The notes under the pieces were generated by a model that had not been told where the DNA came from, ran no database searches, and was given only the letters and a program-made list of their open reading frames with translations. Of a stretch of 64,000 bases of DNA, positions 31,388 to 41,270 are shown one piece after another. The stretch lies in NCBI GenBank assembly GCA_901472455.1, contig LR590464.1, positions 1,426,001 through 1,490,000 on the forward strand, read 5' to 3'. This DNA comes from Leclercia adecarboxylata. Lineage in GTDB: Bacteria > Pseudomonadota > Gammaproteobacteria > Enterobacterales > Enterobacteriaceae. The translations under genes and the position numbers were made by a program. Each line of letters opens with the position of its first letter. Position 1 is the stretch's first letter.

Positions 31388-32212
31388 AGAGACCCTGCCT
31401 GAAACGCAGGATGAGAACGCGATCAATGCACGCGATCTGCGCCGGGTGTTCTGGCGGTCGTTCCAGATGGAGTTTTCCTGGAACTATGAGCGGCAGATGA
31501 ACCTCGCTTTTGTCTATGCCCTGATCCCGGTGCTGAAAAAGCTCTACCCGCAAAAAGCCGCGCTGGCGGCGGCGTTAAAACGCCACCTGGTGTTCTTTAA
31601 CACCACGCCGCATATCGTCACGCTGCTGCTGGGCATCACCACCGCGATGGAGGAGAAAAACAGCCAGCAGCAGGAGATGGACGGCACGGCGATCGACAAC
31701 GTGAAGGCGTCGCTGATGGGGCCGCTGGCCGGGCTGGGGGACTCCTTCTTCTGGGGCACGCTGCGCCTGATCGCCACCGGCATCGGCACCAGCCTGGCGC
31801 TGCAGGGCAACATCCTGGGGCCAATCCTGTTCCTGCTGGTGTTTAACGTGCCGCACATTCTGGTGCGCTGGCTCTTTACCCGCTGGGGTTACGTGCTCGG
31901 CACCGGGGTGCTTCATCGCGTTCAGAAGAGCGGAATGATGGAGAGCCTCACCTACGGCGCCTCGATTATCGGGCTGATGGTGGTGGGGGCAATGGCTGCC
32001 TCGATGATCAACATCACTATCCCCATCTCCTTCGGCGCGGGGGAGGCGAAAACCGAGGTCCAGGGGATTATCGATAACATCATGCCGTGCCTGTTGCCGC
32101 TCGTCAGCTTCGGCATTGTCTACTGGCTGCTGGGCGCAAGGTCAAACCGCTCACCATTATCGGTGGCATGGCGCTGGTGGGGATTCTGGGTTCGTGGATT
32201 GGCCTGTTTTAA
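31365..32212 (+). CDS. gfrD: Mannose-family PTS EIID, GfrD
   Basis: Membrane EIID subunit, about 283 residues. MTTKMISEETLPETQ leads into RVFWRSFQMEFSWNYERQMN, the EIID signature, and TTAMEEKNSQQ. Overlap with gfrC is 23 bp, with AAGGAGTC before the ATG at 31365. A jump near 32135 disguises the true end GSWIGLF at 32212. It forms the translocation unit with GfrC. Confidence 0.9.
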
Positions 32213-32224
32213 GCGGAGATGACA

Positions 32225-33286
32225 ATGCAACCGACAATGATGACCTATATCGAAGAGCAGCCCGCGGCGCTTGAGGCGATCCTCGGGGCCTACCCGCAGC
32301 ATCTGGCGTCCGTGGAAGCCTTTGCCCGCCGGCATCCGGTGCGCCGTCTGCTGGTGCTGGCGACCGGCTCCTCGCTGAATGCAGCGATGTGCGCGCGCTA
32401 CTTCTTTGAACACCGCTTTGGCCTGCTGGTGGACATCAAAGAGCCGTACAACTTTGTGCACTATGAGGCCATCGACCCGCACACGGATATGGTGCTGGCC
32501 GTTTCCCAGAGCGGAAAAAGCGCCTCGACGCTGGCGGCAATGGAAAAAGTGCAGGCCGCCGGGCTGCCGGTGTTTGCCCTGACCTCGGATCCCGACAGCC
32601 CGATCGGTCGCCGCTGCGACCAGGTGCTGGACATCCATACCGGGATCGAGAAAGTGGGCTTCGTGACCCGCGGCTTTAGCGCCACGGTGCTGAATCTGCT
32701 GCTGGTCGCGCTGACGCTTGCCCGGGCGCAACAGCAGCTCGATGAGCGTGAAACGCAGGACACCCTGGCGGCGCTGCACCAGCTTGCGGCGGCGATCCCC
32801 GACACGATTGCCCGCACGGAGGCATTCTTCGAGCGGCACCTTCAGGCCCTGCAATCCGGTACGCGCTTTGTCGCCATCGGTGAAGGTGCCCTGACCGGCG
32901 TGGCGAAAGAGTTCGAAACCAAGTTCACCGAAACGGTGCGGGTGCCGTCCGGCGGGTTTGAACTGGAGGCGTACATGCATGGCCCCTATCTGGAGGCCAA
33001 CGCTGAGCATGTGATGTTCTTTATTGAGGATGCGCCAAACCCACGCCTGCGGGCGCTAAGAGACTATATGTCGCCGGCGGTTAACCAGGCGTTCCTGATC
33101 ACCCTGACGGATGATGAGGAGGAGAATACCCTGGCGCTGAACTGCCATCTGCCGCATCTGCTCTCGCCGCTGCTGTTGATTGTCCCTCTGCAAATTCTGG
33201 CCTGGCGTACCGCCTGCGCCAAAGGCATCGATCTCTCGGTGCGTATCTTCGACGACTTCGATCGGGTTTTAAAGAGTAAAATCTAA
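32225..33286 (+). CDS. gfrE: SIS-domain deglycase GfrE (glucoselysine-6-phosphate type)
   Basis: About 353 residues with two sugar-isomerase (SIS) domains, as in the C-terminal half of glucosamine-6-phosphate synthase. LVLATGSSLNAAMC and AVSQSGKSASTLAAM are the phosphosugar-binding loops of the first domain, and GEGALTGVAKEFETKFTE of the second. By order and type it matches Salmonella GfrE, which releases lysine and glucose 6-phosphate from glucoselysine 6-phosphate. GGAG lies 6 bases before the ATG at 32225; the earlier ATG at 32219 touches it, so the later start is chosen. The frame is intact. Confidence 0.85.
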   Translation: MQPTMMTYIEEQPAALEAILGAYPQHLASVEAFARRHPVRRLLVLATGSSLNAAMCARYFFEHRFGLLVDIKEPYNFVHYEAIDPHTDMVLAVSQSGKSASTLAAMEKVQAAGLPVFALTSDPDSPIGRRCDQVLDIHTGIEKVGFVTRGFSATVLNLLLVALTLARAQQQLDERETQDTLAALHQLAAAIPDTIARTEAFFERHLQALQSGTRFVAIGEGALTGVAKEFETKFTETVRVPSGGFELEAYMHGPYLEANAEHVMFFIEDAPNPRLRALRDYMSPAVNQAFLITLTDDEEENTLALNCHLPHLLSPLLLIVPLQILAWRTACAKGIDLSVRIFDDFDRVLKSKI

Positions 33287-33298
33287 AGGAGAATAACT

Positions 33299-34306
33299 AT
33301 GTTAGGTTTTAATCAGGACGAGTACCTGACCAGTGCTCGTGAGATTGTTGCTGCGCGTAAACAGGCGGAACAGGTCGCTGATGAGATTATTCAGCAGGGC
33401 TTCAGCACGCTATTTTTCGCCTCGGTAGGGGGAATCGTTAGCGCCGATGATGCGATTAACGCCTTCGCCCGGGAATTAACCGAGCTGCCGGTTTATCTTG
33501 AGCAGGCGGCAGAATTAATCCATGCCGGACATAAACGCTTAAATAAAGATTCTGTGGTGATTACCCTTTCGAAATCGGGTGATACCAAAGAGTCGTGGCG
33601 ATTGCCGAATGGTGTAAGGCGCAAGGGATCCGCGTGGTGGCGATCACCAAAAATAGCGACTCGCCGCTGGCGAACGCTGCCACCTGGCATATTCCGATGC
33701 GGCACAAAAACGGCGTGGAATATGAGTATATGCTGCTGTACTGGGTATTCTTCCGCCTGGTTCAGGGTAACGGGGAATTTGACGATTATGACCGCTTCGC
33801 CAGCCAACTGGAGCTGTTACCTGAGAATCTCCTGAACGCGAAAAAGCAATTTGATCCGCAGGCCGATGCCATCGCGCAAAAATATCACAGTGCCGACTAT
33901 ATGATGTGGATTGGCGGCGCGGAGATGTGGGGCGAAGTCTATCTCTTCTCGATGTGTATTCTGGAAGAGATGCAGTGGAAGCGCACCAAATCAGTTTCAT
34001 CTGCGGAGTTTTTCCACGGCACGCTGGAGCTGCTGGAAAAGGACGTCCCCGCTGTTCCTGGTGAAAGGCGAGGGCAAATGCCGGGCGCTGGACGACCGCG
34101 TGAGCGTTTCGCAGCGAAAATTACCGATAACCTGGTGGTGTTTGATCCGCGTGAGTACGCGCTGGCGGGGATTGATATCGGTTCCGCTGGCTGCTGGCAC
34201 CGTGCATCATCTCAACCTTGCTGGTGGACCGTCTTGCTGCCATTTCGAGCACTACACCGGCCACAGTCTGGATATTCGCCGCTACTACCGGCAGTTCGAG
34301 TATTAA
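33299..34306 (+). CDS. gfrF: SIS-domain deglycase GfrF (fructoselysine-6-phosphate type)
   Basis: About 335 residues, FrlB/GfrF type. FFASVGGIVSADDAI and TLSKSGDTKESV are the SIS phosphosugar loops; EYEYMLLYWVFFRLV and VSSAEFFHGTLELLEKD follow. It should split fructoselysine 6-phosphate to lysine and glucose 6-phosphate. Jumps near 33600, 34050, 34105 and 34190-34245 are all corrected by the known family order, ending RRYYRQFEY. It is the last gene of the operon and is followed by a strong hairpin. Confidence 0.85.
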
Positions 34307-34317
34307 TAGCAATAAAA

Positions 34318-34338
34318 AAGGGGACGTTACGTCCCCTT
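34318..34338. terminator. Bidirectional terminator between gfrF and rimO
   Basis: AAGGGGAC-gttac-GTCCCCTT has A-rich and T-rich flanks on both sides, suitable for both convergent transcripts. Confidence 0.85.
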
Positions 34339-34382
34339 ATTTTCGGCCTGATAAAGCGCAGCGTTATCAGGCGTTAACCGGA

Positions 34383-35699
34383 TTAAACCCGGCTACCCCA
34401 CAGTCATACTCGTCGCGTTTTCGACTTTCACACGCACGATATCACCCGGTTTCACCTTCGTTTCGCCGTTCAGGTAGACCGCGCCGTCGATTTCCGGGGC
34501 ATCGCCATGCTGCGGCCAATCGCGCTTCTTCATCCACTTCGTCGATGATCACCAGAATTTCGCGGCCCACTTTTTCCTGCAGACGTTCAGCAGAGATCTG
34601 CTGTTGCAGCTGCATGAAGCGGTTCCAGCGCTCTTCTTTAACCTCTTCCGGCACCTGATCCGCCAGTTCGTTGGCGGTAGCGCCTCTACCGGGCTGTACT
34701 TGAAGCAGCCCACGCGTCCAGACGCGCCTCTTTCAGGAAGTCGAGCAGCATCTGGAAATCTTCTTCGTTTCACCGGGAAGCCGACGATAAAGGTGGAGCG
34801 CAGGGTCAGATCCGGGCAGATTCACGCCACTGCTTGATGCGCGCCAGCTGGCGGTCAACGGAGCCAGGACGCTTCATCAGCTTCAGAATACGCGGGCTGG
34901 CGTGCTGCAGCGGGATATCCAGATAAGGCAGAATTTTGCCTTCCGCCATCAGCGGGATCACGTCGTCAACGTGCGGTACGGGTAGACGTAGTGCAGACGT
35001 GTCCAGATGCCCAGCTTAGACAGCTGTTCGCACAGGCCGACCATGCTGGTTTTCACCGGCTCGCCGTTGTGGAAGCCGGAGCGGTGCTTCACGTCCACGC
35101 CGTAGGCCGAGGTGTCCTGGGAGATCACCAGCAGCTCTTTCACGCCGCATCCGCCAGACGTTTGGCTTCGGCCAGCACTTCGCCAATCGGACGGCTCACC
35201 AGATCGCCACGCATGGACGGGATGATGCAAAAGGTGCAGCGGTGGTTGCAGCCTTCAGAAATTTTTAAGTACGCATAGTGACGCGGGTCAGCTTCACGCC
35301 CTGTTCCGGCACCAGGCCTCAGGAACGGGTTATGCTTTGGTTTTGGCACATAGTGATGCACATGTTCCAGCACCTGCTCGTAGCTGTGTGGACCGGTGAT
35401 TTCCAGTACCTTCGGATGGACTTCGCGGATTTGATCGACTTTGGCGCCCAGACAACCGGTGACAATCACCTTGCCGTTTTCAGTGAGTGCTTTCACCGAT
35501 GGCTTCCAGAGACTCCTGCACGGCGCTATCGATAAAGCCGCAGGTGTTAACGATCACCATGTCGGCATTGTCGTAGCTCGGCACGACGTCATAGCCTTCA
35601 GTGCGAAGTTCGGTCCAGGATACGTTCGGAATCCACCAGGTTTTTCGGACAGCCCAGCGAGACGAAGCCGATTTTCGGCTGGTGCGTAACATTGCTCAT
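34383..35699 (-). CDS. rimO: Ribosomal protein S12 methylthiotransferase RimO, frameshifted
   Basis: Radical-SAM enzyme that methylthiolates Asp89 of S12, about 440 residues. The N-terminal domain begins [20 protein letters not shown] and contains [10 protein letters not shown] and VTGCLGAK. The radical-SAM motif is GCNHRCTFC, and the TRAM domain ends YDLWGSRV. At least seven frame jumps (for example near 35640, 35500, 35320, 35145, 34970, 34770 and 34515) interrupt it. The gene is conserved and in its normal place, so sequencing error is likely. Confidence 0.92.
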
Positions 35700-35903
35700 A
35701 GATTAAAAAGTAGTCAGTTAGGGAGTTATCAGGGCAGGGATTGTACAGATTTCCGCGCAGGATTTACAGGGGAGATAGAGGACCATCATTTTCTTTTCAG
35801 TATTTGTATTATCAAACCACAAAGTTTTGCTTAAAGTTCTTTTCATGTATGCCGATAATTTTTGAAATCATTGATGTTTTTCATTTTTCGTCAAGGGATA
35901 ATT

Positions 35904-36505
35904 ATGGCAGTTAACGGTGATATAAAAGTTCTTGAGGGCGCTTTAACCGAATTTTTTGCGCCACAAAAACACGAAAGAAAAACTCTCCCATATCCTCGAT
36001 AAAGAAGCCAATGACTGGGGAAAAATGGCTTCAGATAGAATTCGAATTTTTCCTCGAGCATCATTTAGATTTTTCAGCGAAACGGGAGTTACGGGCAATT
36101 ACAGACAAAAGGCACCAAAGTGGCCGACAGCATGTCATTGTGGATCTCATTTTCAGGAAAAAACGCACACGACTGGACAAGTTTATTTATGTTGAGTTCA
36201 AGCTTGCCAAACGAGCAACCGAACTTGTTGACAGCATAGCGACAGATTTGATTAAGAATTATGAAGTTGTGAACTCCCATTTCGCGAAAGCAAAACAAAA
36301 ACGCCGGTCAATATGGGGTGTGGGTTTTTATCGCGATTTCTCACCACTGACGGTGAACCGGGCTGATGAAAGGTTAAACGGCTGAAAAGAGGATGGCTTT
36401 AGCTTCCGACATGACCCTGTCTATATCTGTAAATGCAGAGGCAGCAAGCACAAAGACGATTGCCACGCTATTGGGATGGTGATTGTGGGTGCCGGGGCAG
36501 ACTAA
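35904..36505 (+). CDS. PD-(D/E)XK nuclease-like protein, unknown role
   Basis: About 200 residues from joined frames (jumps near 35955, 36010 and 36375), starting MAVNGDIKVLEGALTEFF. The core HVIVDLIFRKK ... KFIYVEFKLAKRATEL shows aspartate, then E-x-K on consecutive strands, the pattern of PD-(D/E)XK nucleases. WGVGFYRDFSP follows. The C-terminal part (YICKCRGSKHKDDCHAIGM) has three cysteines that might bind zinc. An in-frame TGA at 36383 lies within a locally shifted segment and is probably an error. The DNA is AT-rich and the gene is inserted between rimO and the GTPase operon. A defence function is inferred, not shown. Confidence 0.55.
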
Positions 36506-36518
36506 TCTTTTAAACTCT

Positions 36519-36544
36519 CGGGCTGGCCGGAAACGACCAGCCCG
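36519..36544. terminator. Hairpin between the nuclease-like gene and the hydrolase gene
   Basis: CGGGCTGG-ccggaaacga-CCAGCCCG lies between two convergent genes and probably ends both. Confidence 0.7.
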
Positions 36545-36547
36545 TCA

Positions 36548-37332
36548 TTACATGGTTCTTACCCTGACGGCATCGTTGTAGCGCGCTAAAATAAACTCAC
36601 CGAACTCCTCATCATCGTGATACTCAGTGTGACCAATTGCGTTTTTATGATTGTGCACATTGGCTAATCCTGAGCACTCCAGCCGATAGGGCGTTGGGAA
36701 TAATTCAGTTCCCCCATCCGGTACACCCACTTAAGAATTTGATCGTTGGTACTGTAGACGTTGGTGTGCGCGATTGTTCTCGGTGACGCGATCGCTGTGA
36801 TGCGGCGATCGTATTCATCACGGTTAAGCGCTCCGGCAAGTGATATGGAGGTCATGACATTATCATGGGTTAGATTGCGCATCGCCTCGGTAATCACTCG
36901 CACGCCAAGCGAATGGCCGATAAAGACTGCTTTATCATCATCGTACCAGACATCGTTTAAGAAACGCGCCAGAGCAACACCCGCCCGATTTGCCTCATTT
37001 GCTGCCGATTTCCATTCCATATAGGCACTGGCCAGCAGACCCATGCCTTTCAGGGTAAGGTTAGTGAAACTCAGCAGCGAACGGGCAGAGTTCAACGCCA
37101 GTTGTTTTGAGGCAAAATGTAATACAGAGGATGAACGCCATTTTACGTAATAAATGGGCGCATCGATTTTTGAAGCAATGTAGTTTTTCCAGTCATCGCT
37201 CCCCTGGGTTAAAAACCCTGGGGCGATAACAATGGGAATCCCGTCATGGTCCTCGTTAAGAATGTCTAGCTCAATCTTGCCCGGGCTCAGGTTAGCCAGT
37301 CCTGACAGGTCGCGCGTGTAAAAGTTTTTCAT
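36548..37332 (-). CDS. Alpha/beta hydrolase, DUF726/TMCO4-like
   Basis: About 260 residues, last gene of the GTPase operon. IVIAPGFLTQGSDDWKNYIA is followed by VFIGHSLGVRVITEAM, the serine-hydrolase elbow GHSLG. Candidate acid and histidine are in DQILKW and NHKNAIGHTEYH. The PGFLTQG and GHSLG pair resembles DUF726 (TMCO4-like) hydrolases; substrate unknown, possibly a lipid or ester at the membrane. A jump near 36700 separates the last 50 residues. Its ATG overlaps the stop of the upstream GTPase by 4 bp, showing translational coupling. Confidence 0.7.
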
Positions 37333-39450
37333 TTATTATCCTGGGATAACTGATCCAGCAGCGCGCGGTACGCAGCCATCTCGCTCTCTTTACGCGCCAG
37401 GCCTTGTTCTATTTCGTTAAACTCCTGCTGCAGGCTCTGACTGAGCGTCTCCTGCAGACCGCTTTTCAGCGTTTCAAGCTGATCAAAAATGGATTTCGCA
37501 CCCGCGTCTAACTGCTTCGCCAGCTTGTCGAACATTGCGCCCAGAGCCTTGTCCAGCGCCTGCTGCAGCTTCTGCTTATCTTCACTGCTTTTGATTTCGC
37601 CCTGGAAGGGGATCATCATCTGGGATTCATCCGCCTTCAGCACCAGTTCCGGCAGGTCCAGCGCGTAAATAGCGCTTTCCAGCGCCCCGCGAAACAGCGC
37701 AGGGTCGAACTGCTCGCTGTCGGTGTTCAGATGATGCACCAGTGCCTGACGAAGGGTACTTTTCAGCGCTGCCGGCTCGATCAGCTGATTAAAATGCTGG
37801 CGGATCTGGCTGGCACAGGCCCGGCTGTACTGGCGGAGCTGTTCGATGGCATCCTGCGCGTTGAAGTATTGATAGGCCCACGGAGGTGGTGCCATATTCG
37901 GTACGGGTACTTCCCCAGCTCCAGGGTTTATACCAGGTCGAGTCACTCACCTGATAGGAGTACCGCTCCTGCTGGTAGCCGGTATGCGCCTGCAGCTGGC
38001 GGAAGCGGGCGATGTCATCGCTCAGCCTGCCGCTGACCCGCAGCGTCTCCGTTCGTGCCCGGTGCAACGTGTCGCCAATAATGGTACGCAGCTCGGCGGC
38101 AATCCCTTCCAGTCGTTTGCGGCACTGCGCCTGCTGCTGGCGTAAACTCTGCAAGTCCTGGGTTTCCAGGCTGGTAATACGGTCGGTAATGCGACCACGC
38201 AGGCGGGCGACAATCTCATTGAGCTGTCCCTCCGACTCGCGGGTAAAGCCTTCGCGTTGCTGCGCCAAAAGCGGGAGGCGATCCGCTCGCGCCTGCTGCC
38301 ACTCCGCCTGCAGAGGGGCGAAGTTCGCGATACGCTCCCAGTCCTGCTGCGAAAAAGGCGCTGGCCAGCAATCTTCGGCCATCGCCTCCAGCCCACCAAA
38401 GGTGTGCAGCATGCTCTGACTCCACTTCGCCTGCGGCCAGTGGGCGAAACCCCAGGCAAAGGTGCTGGCAAATACCGGGCTGGCTAATCGCTCGAGGATC
38501 GCGGCGCGCGCCTCGTTGCCATTGTCACGCTGAAACGCGACCAGCTGTTGCGCTTTGTTTTGCGCGATACGCAGCAGGCGGGTCTGGATATTCTCTTCCG
38601 TTGCCGCCAGCGAATCACGATCGTAGCCATCGTCAAGGATCACCGAGTCATACTGTCCGGCGACCAGCACCAGCCGTTTCACCCCTTTGCCCGGCAACTG
38701 CTCCCCCAGCAGACGGATATCGGCATCATCAAGGAACTGGCTGCAGCGGGAGAGGAAAAAGACCACGTCACAGTTAGCCATATAGTCGCGCGTTTTTTGC
38801 GAGCGGCTCTGCACCGGATCGTTCATCCCCGGCGTGTCTACCACCTCAAAGCCCTTCAGGGCGTCGTCCGGCAGGGTAAGCACCGTGGATTTGACCAGCG
38901 CGGTAAACTGGCCGTCGTTGCCGGTGAACTGGTTCAACAACCCCTGCAGCTCGCTGATGTCGCTGGCGAGAACCACTTCAGTATGGTTTTCGAGACGCGC
39001 CACTTTTTGCCAGTGGGCGGCGAAATCAATTTGCTTCTCTGCCGACATGCCCAGCAGCTCTGTTGCGACTTTCTGACTGTCACTGCCGGAGGCCTGACGG
39101 GCCTGCTCTTCGATCTGTTGCCACTCCTGCTGGCTGTAATACTCCACCTGCAGGCTGTGCTGTTCGCCATAGCCAATCCGCGTCAGGTTGGCGGTTTTCG
39201 GCGTGGCGGCTTCGGGCAGGATTGGGCGTCCGTCAAACAGCAGGGTGTTCAGGAATGTGCTCTTACCGGCTTTGACCTGTCCCATAATACCGATATTGAG
39301 CGTCTGCTCTTCATGCTGCCAGCGGGTAAGCTTCTGTTTATAGTCCTGCGCCAGGGCTTTTAACGCCTCCAGTTCGGAGGTGAAAGCGTGTGGAGCGCTG
39401 GTGCAGGCAGCGAGGGCGTGTTCAATGCGCTGTTGGAGTGCGGTAGTCAT
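37329..39450 (-). CDS. Dynamin-like GTPase A
   Basis: About 705 residues after one jump near 37895. The GTPase domain has G1 GQVKAGKSTFLN (about 55), a threonine-rich G2 region (ATPKTANLTRIGYG) and G3 VVDTPGMND. The usual G4 N/TKxD is not evident: the strand reads LVLVAGQYDSV. Long helical segments follow, with YKPWSWG between them, and a C-terminal region rich in L/Q/E coiled coil (FDKLAKQLDAGAKSIFDQLE). Bacterial dynamin-like proteins remodel or fuse membranes. The gene overlaps both neighbours by 4 bp. Confidence 0.8.
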
Positions 39451-40424
39451 TTAGGGCCCTTAATGAAGCAGCTGTCGGGGATGTTGTGCTCAACATTATT
39501 TTCTTTGAGGAAAACATAAACCTTTTCAGATATTTTCGTCAGATATGTTACCGAAACATTCAGTTTTTTGAGTTCTTTGAGCTGACAAATAGAGTCCGGG
39601 ATTGATGATATTCTGCCATTAGCGCCTATAGTTATTTCGTGTAACTTCTTAGGTAAGACAGATGGATCAGGGAAAGCTTTAATGTTATTTGAGTCAAATT
39701 TAATCTGTTTCATGTTACTGAGTAATGACAAGCCAGCCGGGAATGCCGTAACAGAAGGTCTGGAGTAAAATATATCGAAGTTGATTGTTTTTTCTAAATC
39801 TTTTATTTCATAGGGAATAGAGCCAACTGTTACATAATTATCATTAGCCCACTTAACTAATTCAATGCGTAAAGATTCAGTATACTCATCAAGAAACTCA
39901 CGCCAGACAGCAATATCATTTATACCTATTTTTAGTTCCGGCTGTGATTGTTTATCATCCGTGATACCCAGAACTTCACAGGTGATATAAACAATCGTAG
40001 TCATCTGCGCCTGACCAATAGCCAGCATTTGTCCTAGGGTTTCAAACAGAGTTACCTGCTGTTGCGACAGTGGACCGTTGACGCGGGAAAAGACCAGACA
40101 GTCCAGCATAAAGCAGTAGTTGCCTCCGGCATCACGCACTGCATTGATCGCCTCTGCCAGTCCATCCTGACCTAGTTTTATCGCCATCTGGCAAAATTCG
40201 GCCTGTTTCCCGAGCATGCCAATTGCAGGTAGCCACAATTGCAGCATCCGCTGTTGTTGTTCGCTAATCGGGCTGTGGCTCAGTAGTGCCATAAACAGCA
40301 GTGCGCAATACTGACGGCGGGTATTTTCATCTTCATCCAGCAGTGAATGTGAAGGATAAGGATTCTCTTTCAGACGCTGACGATCCAACTGCTGTAAAAT
40401 CGATAATGTTGAAATTTCACTCAT
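39447..40424 (-). CDS. Helical (TerB-like?) protein with leucine-rich tail
   Basis: 325 residues, unrecognised as a whole. Residues about 35-140 form an all-helical domain (YCALLFMALLSHSP ... CLVFSRVNGPLSQQQVTLFE) that aligns by eye with the upstream gene. The spacing of leucines and acidic turns recalls TerB-like domains, but weakly. The C-terminal 150 residues are different and AT-rich. They contain leucine-rich-repeat-like units (LSLLSNMKQIKFDSNNIKAF, LPKKLHEITIG, ICQLKELKKLNVS). A recognition surface is possible. It overlaps its neighbours by 4 bp on each side and its frame is intact. Confidence 0.6.
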   Translation of the reverse strand: MSEISTLSILQQLDRQRLKENPYPSHSLLDEDENTRRQYCALLFMALLSHSPISEQQQRMLQLWLPAIGMLGKQAEFCQMAIKLGQDGLAEAINAVRDAGGNYCFMLDCLVFSRVNGPLSQQQVTLFETLGQMLAIGQAQMTTIVYITCEVLGITDDKQSQPELKIGINDIAVWREFLDEYTESLRIELVKWANDNYVTVGSIPYEIKDLEKTINFDIFYSRPSVTAFPAGLSLLSNMKQIKFDSNNIKAFPDPSVLPKKLHEITIGANGRISSIPDSICQLKELKKLNVSVTYLTKISEKVYVFLKENNVEHNIPDSCFIKGPK

Positions 40425-41270
40425 GATGCGTTCTCGGCAAAGTAACTGTTCCAGGCGTTAAACGCTGAGGGTAAAGCAATGAAGGAAAAAATTGCCTCGC
40501 CTTTTTTGCCGTACTCTTCGGTTTTACTTTTGTCCTCATTCATAACGATTTTTGTCACGAACCCACTTTGCGACAGTGTGACCGAGCGGCAAATACTGCG
40601 TTGACCAAACATATGCCAAGATGGGGTGAGGGGTAGTTGGTAATAAAAACTATACTTACCTCTTTTCAGGAATTGATTGAGCTGAGGGTTGGTACGGTAG
40701 AAATAATTCTTTTGCGACGTACTCTCGGAAAATTGCTTTGTCTCAACGTTGGCAATATATACCTGCTTCTCGATACTGGAGAAGAGCTTTGATGACGTTT
40801 TCATACCTAACAGTCGTGTACTCCAGAAATTAATCTGCAAAATTTGCTCTTCCGTCACCTCCGTTAATTTTGCCAGCCAGGAAAGTCTTTCCACATGACG
40901 AGGGGTGAGCGGCCCGGCAAGGCGCTGCAAGACGGCAAAATCAAAAAGTAACGCCAGCCCAGCCTGTTTAACACCGCGTACGCTCTGGACAACGTGAGTC
41001 AGTGCTACTGCATCCAGCTTTCCAGCTTGTTGGAGATAGTGCGGCAGCGGAAAGGCCGGGCCAATTGAAGGAAGCAGTAAAAGCAGCAGCCGCTGTTGAG
41101 CGTCGTTTAATGCCCCCATTTTCTAACAGTAAGGCCGCTAACAGCGTCAAATAATCATCTTTAAATGCGGCATCTCCGGAGGCAATAAAATGGCTGTCCA
41201 GGGGTTCAAGTGAAACTCTCGCCGCAGAAACCAGCGTGTTCATGAGCTCGTGTAAATAATCCTGGTTCAC
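40421..41270 (-). CDS. Helical protein, paralogue of the preceding tail-bearing protein
   Basis: About 283 residues with one jump near 41110. The N-terminal domain (YLTLLAALLLENGG ... FAVLQRLAGPLTPRHVERLS) matches the helical domain of 39447-40424 in order and key residues, notably the GPL-[TS]-x2-[HQ] segment. The C-terminal 120 residues are unrelated, AT-rich and beta-like (KYSFYYQLPLTPSWHMFGQ). The shared head and differing tail suggest duplicated adaptor proteins with swapped ends. Function unknown. Confidence 0.6.

Noticed and set aside
29686..34306. Assignment as the dga (D-glucosaminate) operon
   Set aside because: The regulator and PTS are similar, but dga ends in a dehydratase/ammonia-lyase and an aldolase; here two SIS-domain deglycases follow, as in gfr.
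34383..35699. rimO as a pseudogene
   Set aside because: All domains are present and in order, and similar jumps occur in most genes of the window, so sequence error is more likely.
38548..39363. Long plus-strand frame of 271 codons inside the dynamin-like GTPase A gene
   Set aside because: It is antisense to a gene with clear GTPase motifs; the translation is low-complexity and has no ribosome site.
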